A stretch of DNA of 10,901 bases, taken from positions 1 to 10,901 of the forward strand of contig JAEUHU010000148.1 in assembly GCA_016793305.1 (NCBI GenBank). The letters run 5' to 3'. Below are positions 8,884 through 10,901 of this stretch, piece after piece. Numbering within the stretch: position 1 is the stretch's first letter; each line of letters begins with the position of its first letter. Both the position numbers and the translations under genes were made by a program. The notes below the pieces were generated by a model, which was given only the letters and a program-made list of their open reading frames with translations, was not told where the DNA came from and did no database searches. This DNA is from Planctomycetota bacterium. GTDB taxonomy: Bacteria > Planctomycetota > UBA1135 > UBA2386.

Positions 8884-9623
8884 ACCTCGCCGATCCGATC
8901 CGGGCCTTCCACGAGCAGGTCGAACGCAACCTCGACCACCAGCGGTCCGACGCCGAGGTCCGCAAGACGTCGGCCGCCTGGCTGCGTCGCACCCACGAGC
9001 TCGGCTACGACTACAACTTCACGTGGTTCGGCCGGCCGGTGCTGCAGCTGCCGCAGGACCTGATGGCGCTGCAGGAGCTGGTGTTCGCGATCCGCCCCGA
9101 CCGCATCGTCGAGACCGGCGTCGCCCACGGTGGCTCGCTGGTGTTCTTCGCCTCGCTGCTGCACCTGCTCGACCGCGGTGGTCGTGTGCTCGGCATCGAC
9201 CTCGACATCCGCGCGCACAACCGCCGCGAACTCGACGCGCACCCGATGCGGAAGCACATCGACCTGCTGCAGGGTTCGTCGACGGCCGACACGACGCTGG
9301 CCGCGGTGCGCACCGCCGTCGCCGGCAGCGAACGGGTCATGGTCGTGCTCGACAGCGACCACACCGAGGCCCACGTGCTCGACGAACTGCGCGCCTATGC
9401 ACCCCTGGTGACCTCCGGCAGCTACCTGGTCGTCTGCGACACGATCGTCGAGGACCTCGGTGCGGACGCGTTCCCGAACCGCCCGTGGGGCCCGGGCAAC
9501 AGCCCGAAGTCGGCGGTCGCGAAGTTCCTGGCCGAGTGCCCGGACTTCGTCGTCGACGAGCGCATCGACGCGAAGCTGCTGCTCAGCAACTCGCCGAACG
9601 GCTACCTGCGGTGCGTGCGATGA
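8880..9623 (+). CDS. CmcI-type SAM-dependent methyltransferase (cephalosporin hydroxylase family)
   Basis: A 247-residue protein matching the CmcI family, whose members include the methyltransferase of cephamycin synthesis and rhamnosyl O-methyltransferases of glycolipids. The name 'hydroxylase' is historical. Seen: ETGVAHGGSLVFFASLL (78-94), the SAM-binding loop; GIDLDIRAHNR (105-115), acidic ribose-binding and metal-region residues; HPMRKHIDLLQGSS (121-134); VMVVLDSDHTEAHVL (153-167), with Asp158 and Asp160 as likely metal ligands; GSYLVVCDT (180-188); PWGPGNSPKSAV (202-213); and a C-terminal LLLSNSPNGYL. All family blocks are present, so it is probably active. In this operon it most likely O-methylates a sugar. 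ATG 8880 overlaps the WbqC stop. A weak AAGG about 9 bases upstream is the only ribosome-site candidate. Confidence 0.92.
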   Translation: MNLADPIRAFHEQVERNLDHQRSDAEVRKTSAAWLRRTHELGYDYNFTWFGRPVLQLPQDLMALQELVFAIRPDRIVETGVAHGGSLVFFASLLHLLDRGGRVLGIDLDIRAHNRRELDAHPMRKHIDLLQGSSTADTTLAAVRTAVAGSERVMVVLDSDHTEAHVLDELRAYAPLVTSGSYLVVCDTIVEDLGADAFPNRPWGPGNSPKSAVAKFLAECPDFVVDERIDAKLLLSNSPNGYLRCVR

Positions 9624-10678
9624 GCGAACCGCTGGTCACGATCGGGATCGCGACCTTCCAGAAGGAGTCGCTGCTCCGCGCGACGCTGGAGCACGCGCTG
9701 GCCCAGACGTACGAGAACCTCGAGGTGCTGGTCGCCGACAACGCGTCGACCGACGGCACGCTGGCGATCGCCCGCGAGTACGCGGCGCGCGACGCCCGCG
9801 TGCGAGTCGTCGAGCACGGGCGAAACCTCGGTTCGCGCCGCAACTTCAACCTGCTGTTCGAGCTGGCCCACGGCGAGTTCTTCGTCTGGGGCCGCGGCCA
9901 CGACCTGTGGCACCCGGAGTTCGTCGCCACCGGCGTCGAGCTGCTGACGCGGGACACGGAGCTGGTGCTGGTGCACACCGCGGCTCGGGAGATCGACGGG
10001 GACGACCGCGACCTCGGTCCGGTCGCCGAGGATCTCGACACGCGCGGCCTCGACCTGCCGCAGCGCCTGCAGGCCTGCTGGCGGCGGCTGCTCGGGCCGG
10101 CGACGCTCGGCGTGATCCGCCGTGCGGCGATGGACCGCACGAACCTCTACCAGGAACTCGCGGGCTGCGACCTGGTGTTCCTGCTCGAACTCGCGGCCCA
10201 GGGCACGTTCGCGTTCGTCGACCGACCGCTGCTGCGGCTGCGCCGCGTGCGCAGCGAGGGCAGCGAAGCGGAGTCGGTGCAACGCACCTGGCGGCAGATG
10301 AACCCGCACCGGCCGCGCCGGGAATCGCCCGACCTGCACGTGCTGGAGTTCCTCGCCGCGCACGCGCGGGTGCTGCGCGAGCTCGACGTGGCGCCGGGCG
10401 TGCGCGACGACCTGACCGCGGACCTCGTCGGGGCCTTCACCGAGAAGTTCGCCGGCAGCTTCACCCGCGCCTTCGACCACCTCGCCGATCGGGTCGATGC
10501 CGCGGCGGCGCCGGACCATGCGCCTGCCGACCGGATCGACGCCGTGACTGCACTGCACTGGCTGGCCCAGCTGCAGCTCGGGCTGCTCTGCCAGCCCGGC
10601 CACGAGCGCGCCCTCGCCACCCGCAACGCCCTCCTCCACCTCGCCATCGACCTGATCGCCGAGCCCACTCTGCCATGA
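9620..10678 (+). CDS. Family 2 (GT-A) glycosyltransferase
   Basis: Probably transfers the sugar made by this operon, or a neighbouring residue, to a growing glycan on the cytosolic side. The 352-residue protein starts with PLVTIGIATFQKESLLRATL (4-23) and has the nucleotide-binding VLVADNASTDGT (36-47) and VVEHGRNLGSRRNFN (63-77). The metal-site position reads WGRGHDLWHPEF (90-101), where many family members have an Asp-rich DxD; the second Asp and the LWHPEF context are kept. The C-terminal 120 residues are Ala/Leu/Asp-rich, probably helical and not recognised. No transmembrane segment is seen. The start ATG 9620 overlaps the CmcI-type stop (ATGA). Donor and acceptor are unknown. Confidence 0.9.
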   Translation: MSEPLVTIGIATFQKESLLRATLEHALAQTYENLEVLVADNASTDGTLAIAREYAARDARVRVVEHGRNLGSRRNFNLLFELAHGEFFVWGRGHDLWHPEFVATGVELLTRDTELVLVHTAAREIDGDDRDLGPVAEDLDTRGLDLPQRLQACWRRLLGPATLGVIRRAAMDRTNLYQELAGCDLVFLLELAAQGTFAFVDRPLLRLRRVRSEGSEAESVQRTWRQMNPHRPRRESPDLHVLEFLAAHARVLRELDVAPGVRDDLTADLVGAFTEKFAGSFTRAFDHLADRVDAAAAPDHAPADRIDAVTALHWLAQLQLGLLCQPGHERALATRNALLHLAIDLIAEPTLP

Positions 10679-10901
10679 CCACGCTGACCCCTGCGAACGC
10701 GTCCCCAGTTGCGACCAGCGCGAAGCATCGCACCGTCGTCCACGACGGCCGCGAGTACCTGATGCCCCGCCACGTGCAGATCGAGAGCGTCGGCGGCAAG
10801 GGCATGTGCACGGCCCGCTGCACGATGTGCACGATCGAGGACTGGCAGAAGCCGCCGCGCATCATGCAGCAGGCGGAGTTCGAGAAGTTCGTGCTCGACC
10901 T
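10675..10901 (+). CDS. Radical SAM domain protein, N-terminus only
   Basis: The first 75 codons of a gene that continues past the right edge. After a polar N-terminal lead (1-27), REYLMPRHVQIESVGG introduces the motif CTARCTMC, giving Cys45, Cys49 and Cys52 in the CxxxCxxC spacing that binds the 4Fe-4S cluster of radical SAM enzymes. It is followed by TIEDWQKPPRIM, like the substrate-side loop and first helix of SPASM-type members. It would cleave SAM to a 5'-deoxyadenosyl radical. The reaction (sugar oxidation or epimerisation, peptide modification or another) cannot be told without the C-terminal part. ATG 10675 overlaps the glycosyltransferase stop (ATGA), so it belongs to the same operon. 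Confidence 0.88.
   Translation, partial: MTTLTPANASPVATSAKHRTVVHDGREYLMPRHVQIESVGGKGMCTARCTMCTIEDWQKPPRIMQQAEFEKFVLD

Noticed and set aside
8880..9623. A true cephalosporin hydroxylase or antibiotic cluster
   Set aside because: The family name is historical, no beta-lactam genes are nearby, and the neighbours are all sugar-nucleotide and glycan genes.

Overview
The window is GC-rich (roughly two thirds or more G+C, strong G/C at third codon positions), densely coded bacterial DNA. It contains no mobile elements, rRNA, tRNA or CRISPR that I can see. The surface-sugar genes, the exported small protein and the weak use of Shine-Dalgarno sequences suggest a Gram-negative-type bacterium from a high-GC lineage, for example Planctomycetota, Myxococcota or Proteobacteria. 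The window does not decide which.

Region 1 (1-2405, minus strand) is a two-gene S-adenosylmethionine (SAM) cycle operon. An ArsR-type regulator fused to a SAM-methyltransferase-like domain (SahR-like) is followed 35 bp downstream by ahcY, S-adenosylhomocysteine hydrolase, which runs off the left edge lacking only its last residues. A TATAGT -10 box and a perfect CATCATGATG palindrome lie just upstream of the regulator and look like its autoregulated promoter.

Region 2 (2406-3162) holds the divergent promoter region, one small secreted or lipoprotein-like gene of unknown function (plus strand, with two tandem 10-residue repeats), and a 149-bp spacer with a hairpin.

Region 3 (3163-10901, plus strand) is a nine-gene glycan operon that continues past the right edge. 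Seven of its eight junctions are 4-base ATGA/GTGA start-stop overlaps. The order is glucose-1-phosphate cytidylyltransferase (rfbF), CDP-glucose 4,6-dehydratase (rfbG), NovU/TylC3-type sugar C-methyltransferase, a short RmlC-like epimerase, a DegT-family aminotransferase with its catalytic lysine, a WbqC-like protein, a CmcI-type (cephalosporin hydroxylase family) methyltransferase, a family 2 glycosyltransferase, and the N-terminus of a radical SAM enzyme.

Together these predict synthesis of a CDP-activated branched-chain (C-methyl) 6-deoxy sugar, probably aminated, then further modified and transferred to a surface polysaccharide or another acceptor. The exact sugar, the role of WbqC and the radical SAM step are not known from sequence. 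This cassette is the most interesting part of the window.
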